DNA from: Verrucomicrobia bacterium UBA3214
Lineage (GTDB): Bacteria > Verrucomicrobiota > Kiritimatiellia > RFP12 > UBA1067
NCBI GenBank assembly: GCA_002363575.1
Contig: DEWI01000166.1
Span: forward strand, 1-23,406
Length of the DNA: 23,406 nucleotides
Reading direction: 5' to 3'
Position 1 is the stretch's first letter. Each line of letters begins with the position of its first letter. This document shows, piece by piece, positions 7,458 through 14,761 of this stretch. The translations under genes and the position numbers were made by a program. The notes under the pieces are model-generated. The model was not told the origin of the DNA and made no database searches. It saw only the letters and a list, made by a program, of their open reading frames with translations.

Positions 7458-7811
7458 TTACTTAGCCTCCTTGACTTGTTCGTCCGTGAGAACCACCTTG
7501 CAGTGGCAAAGACGGCGCGCGACCGGGTGCGCGGAGCCGCGGGCGGTCGGCCAATAGCGGCGCATGCGCGCGCCTTCGTCGAACACGCAGAGCTTGACGA
7601 AGAGTTCGCCGGGCGTCTGGACGTTGTTGTTGTGCGAGGCGTTCGCCATGGCGCTCTTGATGGTCTTCTTGAGGATGGCGGCCGCCTTCCTGGGCGAGAA
7701 CTCGACGAGTTCGAGCGCCTTCGCGGCGGTAAGCCCGCGGCAGGCGCGCGCGAGCGGACGGCCCTTGAAAGCCGACATGCGCGTGTTGCGGGTAATGGCT
7801 GTCACTTCCAT
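7458..7811 (-). CDS. rplV: 50S ribosomal protein L22 (uL22)
   Basis: 117 residues. VEFSPRKAAAILKKTIKSA and the C-terminal ARGSAHPVARRLCHCKVVL region, which carries the beta-hairpin lining the exit tunnel, support uL22. The usual PRARGRA hairpin tip reads PTARGSA, so the tunnel-facing loop is slightly divergent. Its position between rpsS and rpsC agrees with the universal order. Confidence 0.95.
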   Translation of the reverse strand: MEVTAITRNTRMSAFKGRPLARACRGLTAAKALELVEFSPRKAAAILKKTIKSAMANASHNNNVQTPGELFVKLCVFDEGARMRRYWPTARGSAHPVARRLCHCKVVLTDEQVKEAK

Positions 7812-7823
7812 TCTAACTACCCC

Positions 7824-8105
7824 TTACTTCTTTTCGGCCTTTGCCGCGGAATTGCCGTGCGACTTGAAAGTGCGCGTGGGGGCGAATTCGCCCAGGCGGT
7901 GGCCAACCATGTTTTCGGTGATGAAAATCGGCATGTGCTGGCGACCGTTGTGGATCGCGAACGTGAGGCCGACGAACTCGGGGAGCACCATCGAGCGGCG
8001 GCTCCACGTCTTGATCGGCTGCTTCTTTCCGGCAGCCTGCATCTTCTCGACCTTGCGCAGGAGGCTAGCCTCCACGTACGGTCCTTTCTTCAGAGAACGC
8101 GACAT
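7824..8105 (-). CDS. rpsS: 30S ribosomal protein S19 (uS19)
   Basis: 93 residues. [53 protein letters not shown] and [13 protein letters not shown] are near-canonical uS19 blocks. S19 forms a complex with S13 in the 30S head and contacts the A-site tRNA. It lies 3 nt after rplB. Confidence 0.98.
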   Translation of the reverse strand: MSRSLKKGPYVEASLLRKVEKMQAAGKKQPIKTWSRRSMVLPEFVGLTFAIHNGRQHMPIFITENMVGHRLGEFAPTRTFKSHGNSAAKAEKK

Positions 8106-8108
8106 AGA

Positions 8109-8933
8109 TTATTTCCTCCTCTTGACGATGACCTTGTCGGAAGCCTTGCGCTTCGCCCTCGTCTTGCCGCCCTTGGCGAGCTGGCCCCAGGGAGAGCGCG
8201 GGTGGCTGCCGCCGCTTGTGCGGCCTTCGCCGCCGCCCATCGGGTGGTCCACAGGGTTCATGGCGACGCCGCGCACCGTCGGGCGGATCCCGAGATAGCG
8301 CTTGCGGCCGGCCTTGCCCAGATGGATCGAGCTCCAGTCCTTGTTGCCGACGGAGCCGACGCACGCCAGGCAGCGGCCGTCGAAAATGCGGACTTCGCCG
8401 GACGGCATCTTCAGGGTGACGCGGCCGTTGTCGCGCGCCATGATCTGGCAGCCGACGCCGGCGCCGCGCGCGACCTTCGCGCCCTCGCCGGGAACGAGTT
8501 CGATCGCGTGGACCATCATGCCGAGCGGGATCTGGGCGAGCGGGAGGCAGTTGCCGACCGTCGCCTCGGCCGTGGGGCCGTTCATGATCTTCATGCCGAC
8601 CTTCAGGCCGTCGGGAGCGAGGATGTAGCTCTTGACGCCGTCGGCGTAGTCGATCTGCGCGAGGTACGCCGAGCGCGTGGGATCGTAGGCGATAGCCTTG
8701 ACCTCGGCCTCGACGCCGAATTTCGTGCGCTTGAAATCGACGATGCGCATGCGCTGCTTGGCGCCGCCGCCGTGGTGGCGGGTGGTGATGCGGCCCTGAT
8801 TGTTGCGGCCGGCCGTCTTGCGCACGGCTTTCGTGAGAGACTTGACCGGCCTCTCTTCCGTAATCTCCTCGAACGTCGGAGCGACGCGGAAGCGCATTCC
8901 CTCGCTGCGAGGCTTGAATGTTTTAAGTGCCAT
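8109..8933 (-). CDS. rplB: 50S ribosomal protein L2 (uL2)
   Basis: 274 residues, the normal length. KTAGRNNQGRITTRHHGGGAK lies at about residues 40-60, and the C-terminal part holds NPVDHPMGGGEGRTSGG, the segment with the conserved His near the peptidyl transferase centre. uL2 is a primary 23S rRNA binder needed for subunit association. It sits 12 nt after rplW. No oddity seen. Confidence 0.98.
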   Translation of the reverse strand: MALKTFKPRSEGMRFRVAPTFEEITEERPVKSLTKAVRKTAGRNNQGRITTRHHGGGAKQRMRIVDFKRTKFGVEAEVKAIAYDPTRSAYLAQIDYADGVKSYILAPDGLKVGMKIMNGPTAEATVGNCLPLAQIPLGMMVHAIELVPGEGAKVARGAGVGCQIMARDNGRVTLKMPSGEVRIFDGRCLACVGSVGNKDWSSIHLGKAGRKRYLGIRPTVRGVAMNPVDHPMGGGEGRTSGGSHPRSPWGQLAKGGKTRAKRKASDKVIVKRRK

Positions 8934-8945
8934 GTCCTAAGCTCC

Positions 8946-9227
8946 TTAGACCTGTTCGATGCGCTCGCCGTCCTTGACGGTGATGTACGCCTTCTTGACG
9001 GGGCTGGAGACGACGAGGCGGCGCGTGCCGCGCACGTAGCCCGTCGCACCCTTCGTCGTCACCGTGCGAACCTTCAACACATGGACGCCGAACTTCTTTT
9101 CGACCGCCTCGGCGATCTGCGGCTTGCGCGCCTTGAGATCGACCTCGACGAGGTAGCGGTTCTCCGCGGAGAGGCGGGAACCCTTCTCCGTGATCAGCAC
9201 ACGCTTGATGACTTCTTCATTCGTCAT
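8946..9227 (-). CDS. rplW: 50S ribosomal protein L23 (uL23)
   Basis: 93 residues from MTNEEVIKRVLITEK. The ATG at 9227 has AAGGAGAG upstream and lies just after the rplD stop, so it is preferred to the longer frame from 9287, which overlaps rplD. YLVEVDLKARKPQIAEAVEKKFGV and the basic VRGTRR segment fit uL23, the docking site at the tunnel exit for trigger factor and SRP. Confidence 0.95.
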   Translation of the reverse strand: MTNEEVIKRVLITEKGSRLSAENRYLVEVDLKARKPQIAEAVEKKFGVHVLKVRTVTTKGATGYVRGTRRLVVSSPVKKAYITVKDGERIEQV

Positions 9228-9238
9228 TTTCGCTCTCC

Positions 9239-9865
9239 TTACTTGGCGATTCTCGCCAGCAGCGCGTCGAAACCGGCCTTGTCGCACACGAGCGTGCGGT
9301 TGGCCATCACAGTCCAGACGTCGAGGGCCTGCGCCGTGGAATAATCGATCTTCGGAAGGTTCGACGAAACGAGCACGACCGTGTCATCGACGTCCTTCTG
9401 GACGATGACGGCGGTGCGATCGACGCCGAGATTCTTCAGGAACGCAGCCATGAGCTTCGTCTTGGGCGCCTCGAACTTGAATTCGCTGACGACGACGACG
9501 GAACCAGCCGCGATCTTGTCGGAAAGAGCGCGCGCGAACGCGAGCTTCATGACCTTCTTGTTGACCTTCTGCTCGAAGTCGCGGGGCTTGGGGCCGTGCG
9601 CGACGCCGCCGCCGCGCCACACCGGGCTCTGGCGGAAACCTGCGCGGGCGTTGCCCGTGCCCTTCTGCTTCCAGGGCTTCTTGTTCGAGCCGGAGACTTC
9701 GCCCTTGCCGAGCGTAGATGCCGTGCCGGCGCGAAGCGCGTTGCGATACGCCGTGACGGCGTCCTTGACCGCCTGCGCGCCTTTGTCGAGCGTAAGCGCG
9801 GCGTCATCGACGGCGATATCCGCCGCGGCGGCGCCCGCCGCCGTGAAACTCTTAACCGTAGCCAT
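9239..9865 (-). CDS. rplD: 50S ribosomal protein L4 (uL4)
   Basis: 208 residues. The tunnel loop SNKKPWKQKGTGNARAGFRQ followed by SPVWRGGGVAHGPKPRDF is diagnostic. The first 40 residues are alanine-rich and diverge from most homologues. In gammaproteobacteria L4 also represses the S10 operon by binding its leader. An S10 leader with hairpins exists here, but such control is not shown by sequence. It lies 2 nt after rplC. Confidence 0.96.
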   Translation of the reverse strand: MATVKSFTAAGAAAADIAVDDAALTLDKGAQAVKDAVTAYRNALRAGTASTLGKGEVSGSNKKPWKQKGTGNARAGFRQSPVWRGGGVAHGPKPRDFEQKVNKKVMKLAFARALSDKIAAGSVVVVSEFKFEAPKTKLMAAFLKNLGVDRTAVIVQKDVDDTVVLVSSNLPKIDYSTAQALDVWTVMANRTLVCDKAGFDALLARIAK

Positions 9866-9867
9866 GA

Positions 9868-10536
9868 TTACTTAGCCCCTTTCTTCGCCTTGAAAGCGAG
9901 GACGTTGTTCTTGAGGGACTTGCGTACGAGCACCGTGCCGTTGCGCGCACCCGGGATCGACCCCTTCACGAGGATCGCGTTGTCTTCGGGGCGGATCTGC
10001 ACGACCTCGAGATTGGCCGCGGTGCGGTTCACGTCGCCCATGTGGCCGGGCATCTTCTTGCCCTTCTCGATCCAGCCGGGGAGGTCGCGCGCGGCCAAGC
10101 CGCCGGTGCGGCGCTTGGAGTGGCCGCCGTGCGTCATGTTGCCGCCGGCGAAATTGTAGCGCTTGAGGACGCCGGCGAAGCCGCGGCCCTTCGTCACGCC
10201 AGTGACATCGACGTACTTGCAACCCTCGAAGTTCGCGACGGTGACGACGTCGCCCGCCTTGACTTCCTCGCCTTCGTCGAGCGCGAATTCCTTGAGGACG
10301 CGCAGGCCGCCTTCGAGGCCGCCGGTCTTCTTCAGGTGGCCGGAAACGGCCTTCGTGAGGCGAGAAACCTTCTGCTCGCCATAGCCGAGCTGCGCGGCCG
10401 TGTAGCCGTCGCGTTCAGGCGTCTTGACCTGTACGACCGGGCAGGGGCCGACTTCGATGACGGTGACGCACGTGCGCTTGCCTTCGGCGTCGAACACCTG
10501 CGTCATGCCGACTTTCTTGCCAATCAAACCTTCCAT
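9868..10536 (-). CDS. rplC: 50S ribosomal protein L3 (uL3)
   Basis: 222 residues. GLIGKKVGMTQVFDAEG at the N-terminus and KGKKMPGHMGDVNRT near residue 165 identify uL3, an assembly-initiating protein whose central loop approaches the peptidyl transferase centre. The central-loop block that usually reads HRxPGSIG is KRRTGGLAARDLPGW here, a divergent version. It follows the S10 gene by 18 nt and has a good GGAGAG ribosome binding site. Confidence 0.95.
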   Translation of the reverse strand: MEGLIGKKVGMTQVFDAEGKRTCVTVIEVGPCPVVQVKTPERDGYTAAQLGYGEQKVSRLTKAVSGHLKKTGGLEGGLRVLKEFALDEGEEVKAGDVVTVANFEGCKYVDVTGVTKGRGFAGVLKRYNFAGGNMTHGGHSKRRTGGLAARDLPGWIEKGKKMPGHMGDVNRTAANLEVVQIRPEDNAILVKGSIPGARNGTVLVRKSLKNNVLAFKAKKGAK

Positions 10537-10554
10537 CTCAGTCTCTCCTTCCGA

Positions 10555-10866
10555 TTAGACCTTGATGGTGATGTCAACACCGGCTGGAAGATTGAGCTTC
10601 TTGAGCTCGTCGATCGTCTGCGCGGTCGGGTTGACGATGTCGAGAAGACGCTTGTGCGTCCTCATGCTCGAACTGATCCATCGACTTCTTGTCGACGTTG
10701 GGCGAGCGGTTCACCGTGAAACGCTCGATGCGGGTCGGGCAGCGGTATGGGCCCCACGACCTGCGCACCCGTGCCCGCTGGCCGTGTCGATGATTCCACC
10801 GACAGCCTGGTCAAGCACACGGTGATCGTATGCCTGAAGTCTGATGCGGACTCTCTGCTGTTGCAT
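10555..10866 (-). pseudogene. rpsJ: 30S ribosomal protein S10 (uS10), interrupted by three +1 frame changes
   Basis: The start at 10866 (AAGGA upstream) gives [20 protein letters not shown], clear S10. Reading on, the matching sequence jumps frame three times. One extra base near 10774-10776 leads to [12 protein letters not shown], one near 10736 leads to [18 protein letters not shown], and one near 10666 leads to [20 protein letters not shown] and the normal end [10 protein letters not shown] at the TAA (10555-10557). The three insertions sum to 3 nt. Read as given, translation stops at the TGA at 10711-10713. S10 is essential and first in the operon, so sequencing or assembly error is the simplest explanation. 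A true pseudogene with another copy elsewhere is possible. Confidence 0.9.
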
Positions 10867-11012
10867 TGTTCTTGTTCCTTGCTTGTTCTTTTCACCTGCG
10901 GCGCAACTTTCCTCGCTCTCGGCGGGCTCCACCCGGAGTTGCCGCCGGAAGCCCCTCGGGGCGCTTCACGCGCGGTTTCGTCTTGCCTCAGTCCACGTCC
11001 TTTGTATATGCG

Positions 11013-11050
11013 AATCGCTCGCGTTTGCACCGCAACCGCGAGCGATTTTT
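11013..11050. promoter_or_regulatory. S10 leader hairpin; terminator-like on the plus strand
   Basis: An 11-bp perfect stem (11013-11023 with 11037-11047) encloses a 13-nt loop and is followed on the plus strand by a T5 tail (11046-11050). On the minus strand it lies about 150 nt upstream of the S10 start, inside the predicted leader, without a T-run. It could be a leader control element for the ribosomal operon, or block plus-strand (antisense) transcription. Confidence 0.45.
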
Positions 11051-11123
11051 CGCTTTCTGGTCGCGACGCGGCAGGTATGACCCGCCCGTTTCGCTTTCCA
11101 CCCTACTTGGACGTAGGCCGCAT

Positions 11124-11153
11124 ATTATATCATATCCGGCACATGGCGCGCAA
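11124..11153 (-). promoter_or_regulatory. Predicted promoter of the S10 operon
   Basis: On the minus strand, TATAAT lies at 11129-11124, preceded by TG one base further upstream (extended -10), with TTGCGC at 11153-11148 and an 18-bp spacer. Upstream, at 11168-11192, two A7 tracts and an A4 tract (minus-strand sense) recur at about 10-bp spacing, like an UP element or intrinsic bend. Predicted 5' leader about 250 nt. Confidence 0.6.
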
Positions 11154-11174
11154 GTGCCCCAAGGCGCTTTTTTT
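11152..11174 (+). terminator. Terminator-like hairpin on the plus strand
   Basis: AAGTGCC (11152-11158) pairs with GGCGCTT (11163-11169) around loop CCAA with one G-U pair, then a T-run to 11174. No plus-strand gene ends here, so the T-runs may instead serve as A-tracts for the minus-strand promoter. Confidence 0.3.
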
Positions 11175-11293
11175 GCCTTTTTTTGCAATTTTCCGCGTGC
11201 GAGGCGCGAGAACGGCAAAACGCGCGCCCTGGCGGCACCGGATTTCCGCCCGCACCGCAGGGGGGCGGGGAGCGTCCGCGGCAAGGCTCCCTG

Positions 11294-11322
11294 TTGCGCC
11301 GCGACGGGGGATTTGCTATAAT
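11294..11322 (+). promoter_or_regulatory. Predicted promoter of the GT-D-like gene
   Basis: TTGCGC (11294-11299), a 17-bp spacer, then TATAAT (11317-11322) with TGC immediately before it, an extended -10. Predicted initiation near 11329. The -35 hexamer equals that of the divergent S10 promoter. Confidence 0.55.
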
Positions 11323-11395
11323 TGCGCCCATCATGACACTCTTGACGAAATGGCTGACGTCGCACCATTGGAATCACACATGCGAAGAGATTCCG

Positions 11396-12361
11396 ATGGA
11401 TGCGAAGGCTTTGGCCACGCGCGCGATCATATATATACAGCGCCTGCTCTACAAGACCGGAACAAAAGCGAGCGGCGCATACGCTCTCGCACCGCCGGCC
11501 TTGCCGCTCGACGATGCAATTTCGCTTATCGCCGGGAAAATCCGCGCAGGCGCGCCTTTTCTCGCTGGCAAGATCGGCACCGGCGACGGCGAGACATTGC
11601 TTCGCCACATTGACATCGAAGCAAAAGAATCCGCATTTACCAAGACGTTGAAACTCCTCGCAGGCAAGCGCGGGCCGTTCTGGTGGGACAATTCGATCCG
11701 CGCCGGGCTTTGCATCTGCGCAGGCGTCTTCCCTACGGACATCGCGTCGATCGAAGAATTCTGCACCATTTTCATGGATTACGCGAAAGATTTCGACGCT
11801 TTCGCGCGCTGCACGTATGGCGAACGCCGTCTGTACGATCTGCTCTGCCCGCATGCGGCATCGATACCTATGGACGCGCTAGTGCCGCTGAACCACGGGC
11901 GGACGTGGTACGGCGCGCTGGAAGGCAAGCGTGTTCTCGTAGTCCATCAATATGAAAAGACCATCAAGGCGCAATATGCACGGCACGTTGAATTCCATCG
12001 CGGGCAGGGGAAATTGCCGGATTTCGAACTTTCGACATACCGCCCGGTGAACTCGATCGGAGGGAAGTGCCGGCAATTCGCGCGGTGGAAAGACGCCTTG
12101 CAACATATGATGGACGATGTTTCGCGCCTGGAATTCGATGTCGCGCTGCTCGGATGCGGCGTTTACGGCATCCCGCTTTCGGCGCACATCAAACGCATGG
12201 GCAAACCGGCGATCTACACGGGAGGCGCGACGCAAGCGATTTTCGGCATAAAAGGCAAGCGCTGGGACGGCGCCGGGATCTATAATGAAAACTGGGTACG
12301 CCCGTTCCAAGACGACATTCCGGAGAATATGGGCATGATCGAGGGAGGATGCTTTCTCTGA
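11396..12361 (+). CDS. GT-D-fold-like glycan biosynthesis protein (putative)
   Basis: 321 residues from the ATG at 11396 (GAAGAGA upstream). An in-frame ATG at 11333 would add 21 residues, but it lies only about 4 nt past the predicted transcription start. The N-terminal block PFLAGKIGTGDGETLLRH recalls the FGDGE motif of GT-D-fold glycosyltransferases (the former DUF1792 type). The C-terminal block (residues about 240-290), DVALLGCGVYGIPLSAHIKR then GGATQAIFGIKGKRWDG, resembles proteins I associate with capsule loci. No membrane segment is seen. The flippase gene follows closely, supporting a surface polysaccharide role. Substrate and catalytic activity cannot be assigned, and the family call is tentative. 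Confidence 0.6.
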   Translation: MDAKALATRAIIYIQRLLYKTGTKASGAYALAPPALPLDDAISLIAGKIRAGAPFLAGKIGTGDGETLLRHIDIEAKESAFTKTLKLLAGKRGPFWWDNSIRAGLCICAGVFPTDIASIEEFCTIFMDYAKDFDAFARCTYGERRLYDLLCPHAASIPMDALVPLNHGRTWYGALEGKRVLVVHQYEKTIKAQYARHVEFHRGQGKLPDFELSTYRPVNSIGGKCRQFARWKDALQHMMDDVSRLEFDVALLGCGVYGIPLSAHIKRMGKPAIYTGGATQAIFGIKGKRWDGAGIYNENWVRPFQDDIPENMGMIEGGCFL

Positions 12362-12462
12362 AAGCCGCCTCTGCGGCGACAACACCTTGCGCATCATATG
12401 TTCTTGCGCCCCCCGGCCGGGGAATCCGGTTCCAGGCAGGCAAAAGGCACAATACTTTCGAT

Positions 12463-13815
12463 ATGCCCATGCTGGCGATAGGCAAAAGCGCCATGGCGCG
12501 CGTGCGCGGACGGCTCGGCGAATTCTGGTGGCATTCGCTGCTCTTGTTCTGCGCGATGCGCACGGCGGATCTCCTGAACGCCTTTATCGGCGTCTGGTTC
12601 GTCCCGAAATACATTTCGCCCGACGAGCTGGGGGCGGTGATGCCGCTTGTCAATTTCGCGAATTTCCTGGCGTTTCCCGCGGCGGTGTTTGCGAATGTAT
12701 TCCGCAACGAGCTTTCCCGCCTGGCCGTCGAAAGAGATTTCGGGCGCATGAAAACGCTGATGCGCGGCGTATTCGTCGCGGCGGGCGTTTTCCTAGTCCT
12801 CGCGCTTGGCGCGTCGCGGCTGGCGATGCCGCTCTTCCTCGAGCGGATTCGCGTCGCGGAAGGATCGCTGGCGCTGGTCATTCTCGCCGCATCGTTCCTG
12901 AGCGCCGTGCATCCCGTTTTCAGCAATGCCTTGCAGGCGCTGAAGAAGTTCAATGAGAGCGCGCTTGTCAGCATTTTCGGCGCGCCCGTCAGGCTGGTCG
13001 CGATGCTCGTGGCGATGCCGTTTCGCGCGCTGAGCGGCTATTTCGTCGGGCAGGCGGCGACGCCGGGCTTCAACATCGCCTGCTCGGTGTTCTTCCTCCG
13101 CAAAGAGCTTGCAGTGCCCGCGAAGCCGTATTGGACGCGGGAAATCATCGGGCGTTTCGCGCGCCTTGCGGCGATATTCGCGGCCGCCGCGCTTTCCTCC
13201 GGGATGTGCGCGCTCGTGGAATCCACCGTGCTGCGCCAGAGGTTGAGCGCGCTCGATTCCGCCGGCTACTACATGGCGACGCGCTTCTCGGATATCGCCG
13301 GTTTCATGACCATGACGCTCGCGTTCACGATTTTCCCCTACGCGGCAGATCTGTCGGCGCAAGGCAAGAGCGCCGGCCGCCTTGTGTTCAAAGCCTCGCT
13401 CGCGGTCGCGGCATTCAGCGCGCTCGTCGCGCTGCCCTTCTTCGCTTTCGGCGATACGCTGCTGCGGGTTTTGCCCCACGGCGACAAGTACGCCGCCTAC
13501 GCCTGGGCGATCCCGTGGCTGATCGGAATCAACGTCCTGGGGTCTGTTGCGACGCTTTTCACGACGGCGGAAATCTCCGCAAACCGTTTCGGCTACCTGA
13601 AATGGATGATACCGCTCGAACTCGCATATCCGCTGGCGCTTCTGCTCGTCACCGGCTATGGATATTTCACCGGCTTCATACCGGCGCAGTGGACGGACTT
13701 CCTCGCCGCGCACAACGTCCGTGAACTCCCGGCATTGCTGATCTGGTCGAGCTGCTTCAACATCGTCAAAGCGGCCGCCTGCATCGCAACGCTCTGCCTG
13801 CGCAAAACCCGCTGA
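12463..13815 (+). CDS. Polysaccharide flippase-like MOP superfamily membrane protein (Wzx-like)
   Basis: About 450 residues with some 12 hydrophobic segments from residue 24 on. Early blocks WFVPKYISPDELGAVMPLVN and NFLAFPAAVFANVFRNELSR resemble the first helices of oligosaccharide flippases and MATE-like exporters, which move lipid-linked sugars across the cytoplasmic membrane. The start is uncertain. The frame is open to an ATG at 12349, which overlaps the upstream gene by 13 nt with GGGAGG touching the start codon, but the extra 38 residues look untypical and cover a hairpin (12364-12377). ATGs at 12463, 12469 and 12493 are alternatives. Its partners are probably the GT-D-like gene and the PglC-like transferase; the rest of the pathway is not in the window. 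Confidence 0.75.
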   Translation: MPMLAIGKSAMARVRGRLGEFWWHSLLLFCAMRTADLLNAFIGVWFVPKYISPDELGAVMPLVNFANFLAFPAAVFANVFRNELSRLAVERDFGRMKTLMRGVFVAAGVFLVLALGASRLAMPLFLERIRVAEGSLALVILAASFLSAVHPVFSNALQALKKFNESALVSIFGAPVRLVAMLVAMPFRALSGYFVGQAATPGFNIACSVFFLRKELAVPAKPYWTREIIGRFARLAAIFAAAALSSGMCALVESTVLRQRLSALDSAGYYMATRFSDIAGFMTMTLAFTIFPYAADLSAQGKSAGRLVFKASLAVAAFSALVALPFFAFGDTLLRVLPHGDKYAAYAWAIPWLIGINVLGSVATLFTTAEISANRFGYLKWMIPLELAYPLALLLVTGYGYFTGFIPAQWTDFLAAHNVRELPALLIWSSCFNIVKAAACIATLCLRKTR

Positions 13816-13863
13816 CTTCCCCCATGGACGCCTTGCGCACATCGTCCCGGCCTCGTGGCCGGG

Positions 13864-14029
13864 CGACAGGCGCCGCCTCCGCAACCGATAGTTATCGCCT
13901 CTCCAACCGATACCTATCGCCTTCCCAAGCGATAGGTATCGCTTCTCCAAGCGATAGTTATCGGTTGCCAAGGCGATAACTGTCGCTTGCACCGGCGACA
14001 GGTATCGCTTCCGCGGCCGACAGGTATCG
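13864..14029. repeat. Eight-unit array of 12-bp dyads at exact 22-bp period
   Basis: Cores begin at 13864, 13886, 13908, 13930, 13952, 13974, 13996 and 14018, each 12 bp, with 10-bp spacers. The consensus core is CGATA-NN-TATCG. Half-sites are CGATA or CGACA when each is read from its own strand, except one arm of unit 1. Central dinucleotides vary (GT, CC, GG, AC). Spacers are similar in the middle units (CTTCTCCAAG type) and drift at the ends. The array lies between the flippase stop and the chaperone promoter, about 180 bp upstream of that promoter. The rest of the 13816-14239 gap shows no gene. Confidence 0.85.
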
Positions 14030-14205
14030 GGTGCGCTATGGCCGCGAGTCGCCGCGCCGCCGGACGCCTGCGCCCCGAATTCCACGCTTCGCGCGGCACT
14101 GATTCGCGATCAGCCTCTTCGCACCTTTCATCCCCGCCGCGCGGAACATTCGACAGAAGCTTCGGATAATAGTGACGCGGCATCCGCTCACGGGCGGCGG
14201 AAATA

Positions 14206-14214
14206 TGCTATAAT
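14206..14214 (+). promoter_or_regulatory. Extended -10 promoter of the chaperone-effector unit
   Basis: TGCTATAAT, identical to the extended -10 upstream of the GT-D-like gene. No good -35 is seen at 17 bp (GCTCAC). Predicted initiation near 14221 gives a leader of about 19 nt containing AAGGAG before the ATG at 14240. Confidence 0.55.
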
Positions 14215-14239
14215 AACAAGGAGCATCGAAGGAGAGAAC

Positions 14240-14707
14240 ATGACGACACGCGAAGATTACGAAGCATTTCTAGGAGAAGTCCGCAAAGCAACGGGGATGG
14301 ACTTCCTTGTCGCGGACGAGGGAGGCCTGGCAAGTGTGCGCGTCGATGACGCATATACTGTCAATTTGCAGTATGTGGAAGCGACCGGCAAGGTCCTCTG
14401 CTTCATCGAGACGATGAAACTACCTGCCGGCACCGACAAGACGGTTTACCGGGATTTGCTCGCAGGCGGGCTTTTCGGGAGGCTGACGGCAGGGGGTTAT
14501 TTCGCGCTGGAGCCGGAGACCGAGACGGTGGTGTACAACTATTTCTTCGATCTCGAGAAAGCGGCGGCGGACGTAGAGGATTTCGTGGCGTCGCTGGAGA
14601 AGATATTGCAGCTCTGCGACATGTGGGTGGAGCGCGTCAAGGGCATAATGTCCGGCGGCGAGACCGCGCACCAGCCGTCGCGGTCCGATTTGCACTTTTA
14701 TCCGTGA
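14240..14707 (+). CDS. CesT-like type III secretion chaperone
   Basis: 155 residues, acidic and small, as in class I chaperones of type III secretion. The order of elements fits the Tir-chaperone (CesT) fold: N-terminal helix (DYEAFLGEVRKATG), strands DGLASVRVDDAYTVNLQYV-like around residues 26-46, LCFIETMKLPAG, helix VYRDLLAGGLFGRLTAGG, strand YFALEPETETVVYNYFF, and a long C-terminal helix from residue 106 ending in an invariant-type Trp (LCDMWVERV). Such dimers bind the N-terminal region of one effector and keep it secretion-ready in the cytoplasm. AAGGAG lies 5 nt before the ATG. The gene directly precedes the 1212-residue protein (54 nt), the usual chaperone-effector arrangement. The last 20 residues are probably disordered. 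No secretion apparatus gene is in the window. Confidence 0.82.
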   Translation: MTTREDYEAFLGEVRKATGMDFLVADEGGLASVRVDDAYTVNLQYVEATGKVLCFIETMKLPAGTDKTVYRDLLAGGLFGRLTAGGYFALEPETETVVYNYFFDLEKAAADVEDFVASLEKILQLCDMWVERVKGIMSGGETAHQPSRSDLHFYP

Positions 14708-14761
14708 CAAAACGTAACTTCCCGGCGACGCGCGTGTAGAGAATGCGGAAAGGTTGCATTC

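Larger units (their letters stand above)
10867..11395. other. Divergent intergenic region between rpsJ and the GT-D-like gene
   Basis: This 529-base stretch holds no convincing gene. It contains the S10 leader with hairpins at 10947-10966 (GAAGC...GCTTC arms) and 11013-11047 (an 11-bp perfect stem AATCGCTCGCG/CGCGAGCGATT, 13-nt loop). It also holds a minus-strand promoter, phased A-tracts, a plus-strand terminator-like hairpin and a plus-strand promoter, each listed separately. The long minus-strand frame across 11854-10988 is taken as a GC-driven shadow. Confidence 0.6.

Noticed and set aside
6226..7557. Plus-strand frame (443 residues) opposite S17-L16-S3
   Set aside because: Same antisense effect; no ribosome binding site or family match.
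7476..9344. Long plus-strand frame (about 620 residues) opposite L22-S19-L2-L23
   Set aside because: Antisense to well-identified ribosomal genes; the open frame follows from high GC codon use and its composition is Arg/Ala-rich without domains.
10555..10866. Programmed +1 frameshifting in rpsJ
   Set aside because: Three events in one short essential gene, without slow codons or in-frame stops at the shift points, would give almost no product; error or a decayed copy is more likely.
10988..11854. Minus-strand frame across the S10 upstream region
   Set aside because: Overlaps the predicted S10 promoter and the GT-D-like gene; no start signal or motifs.
13864..14029. CRISPR array
   Set aside because: Units are only 12 bp with constant 10-bp, mutually similar spacers; there are no unique spacers and no cas genes.
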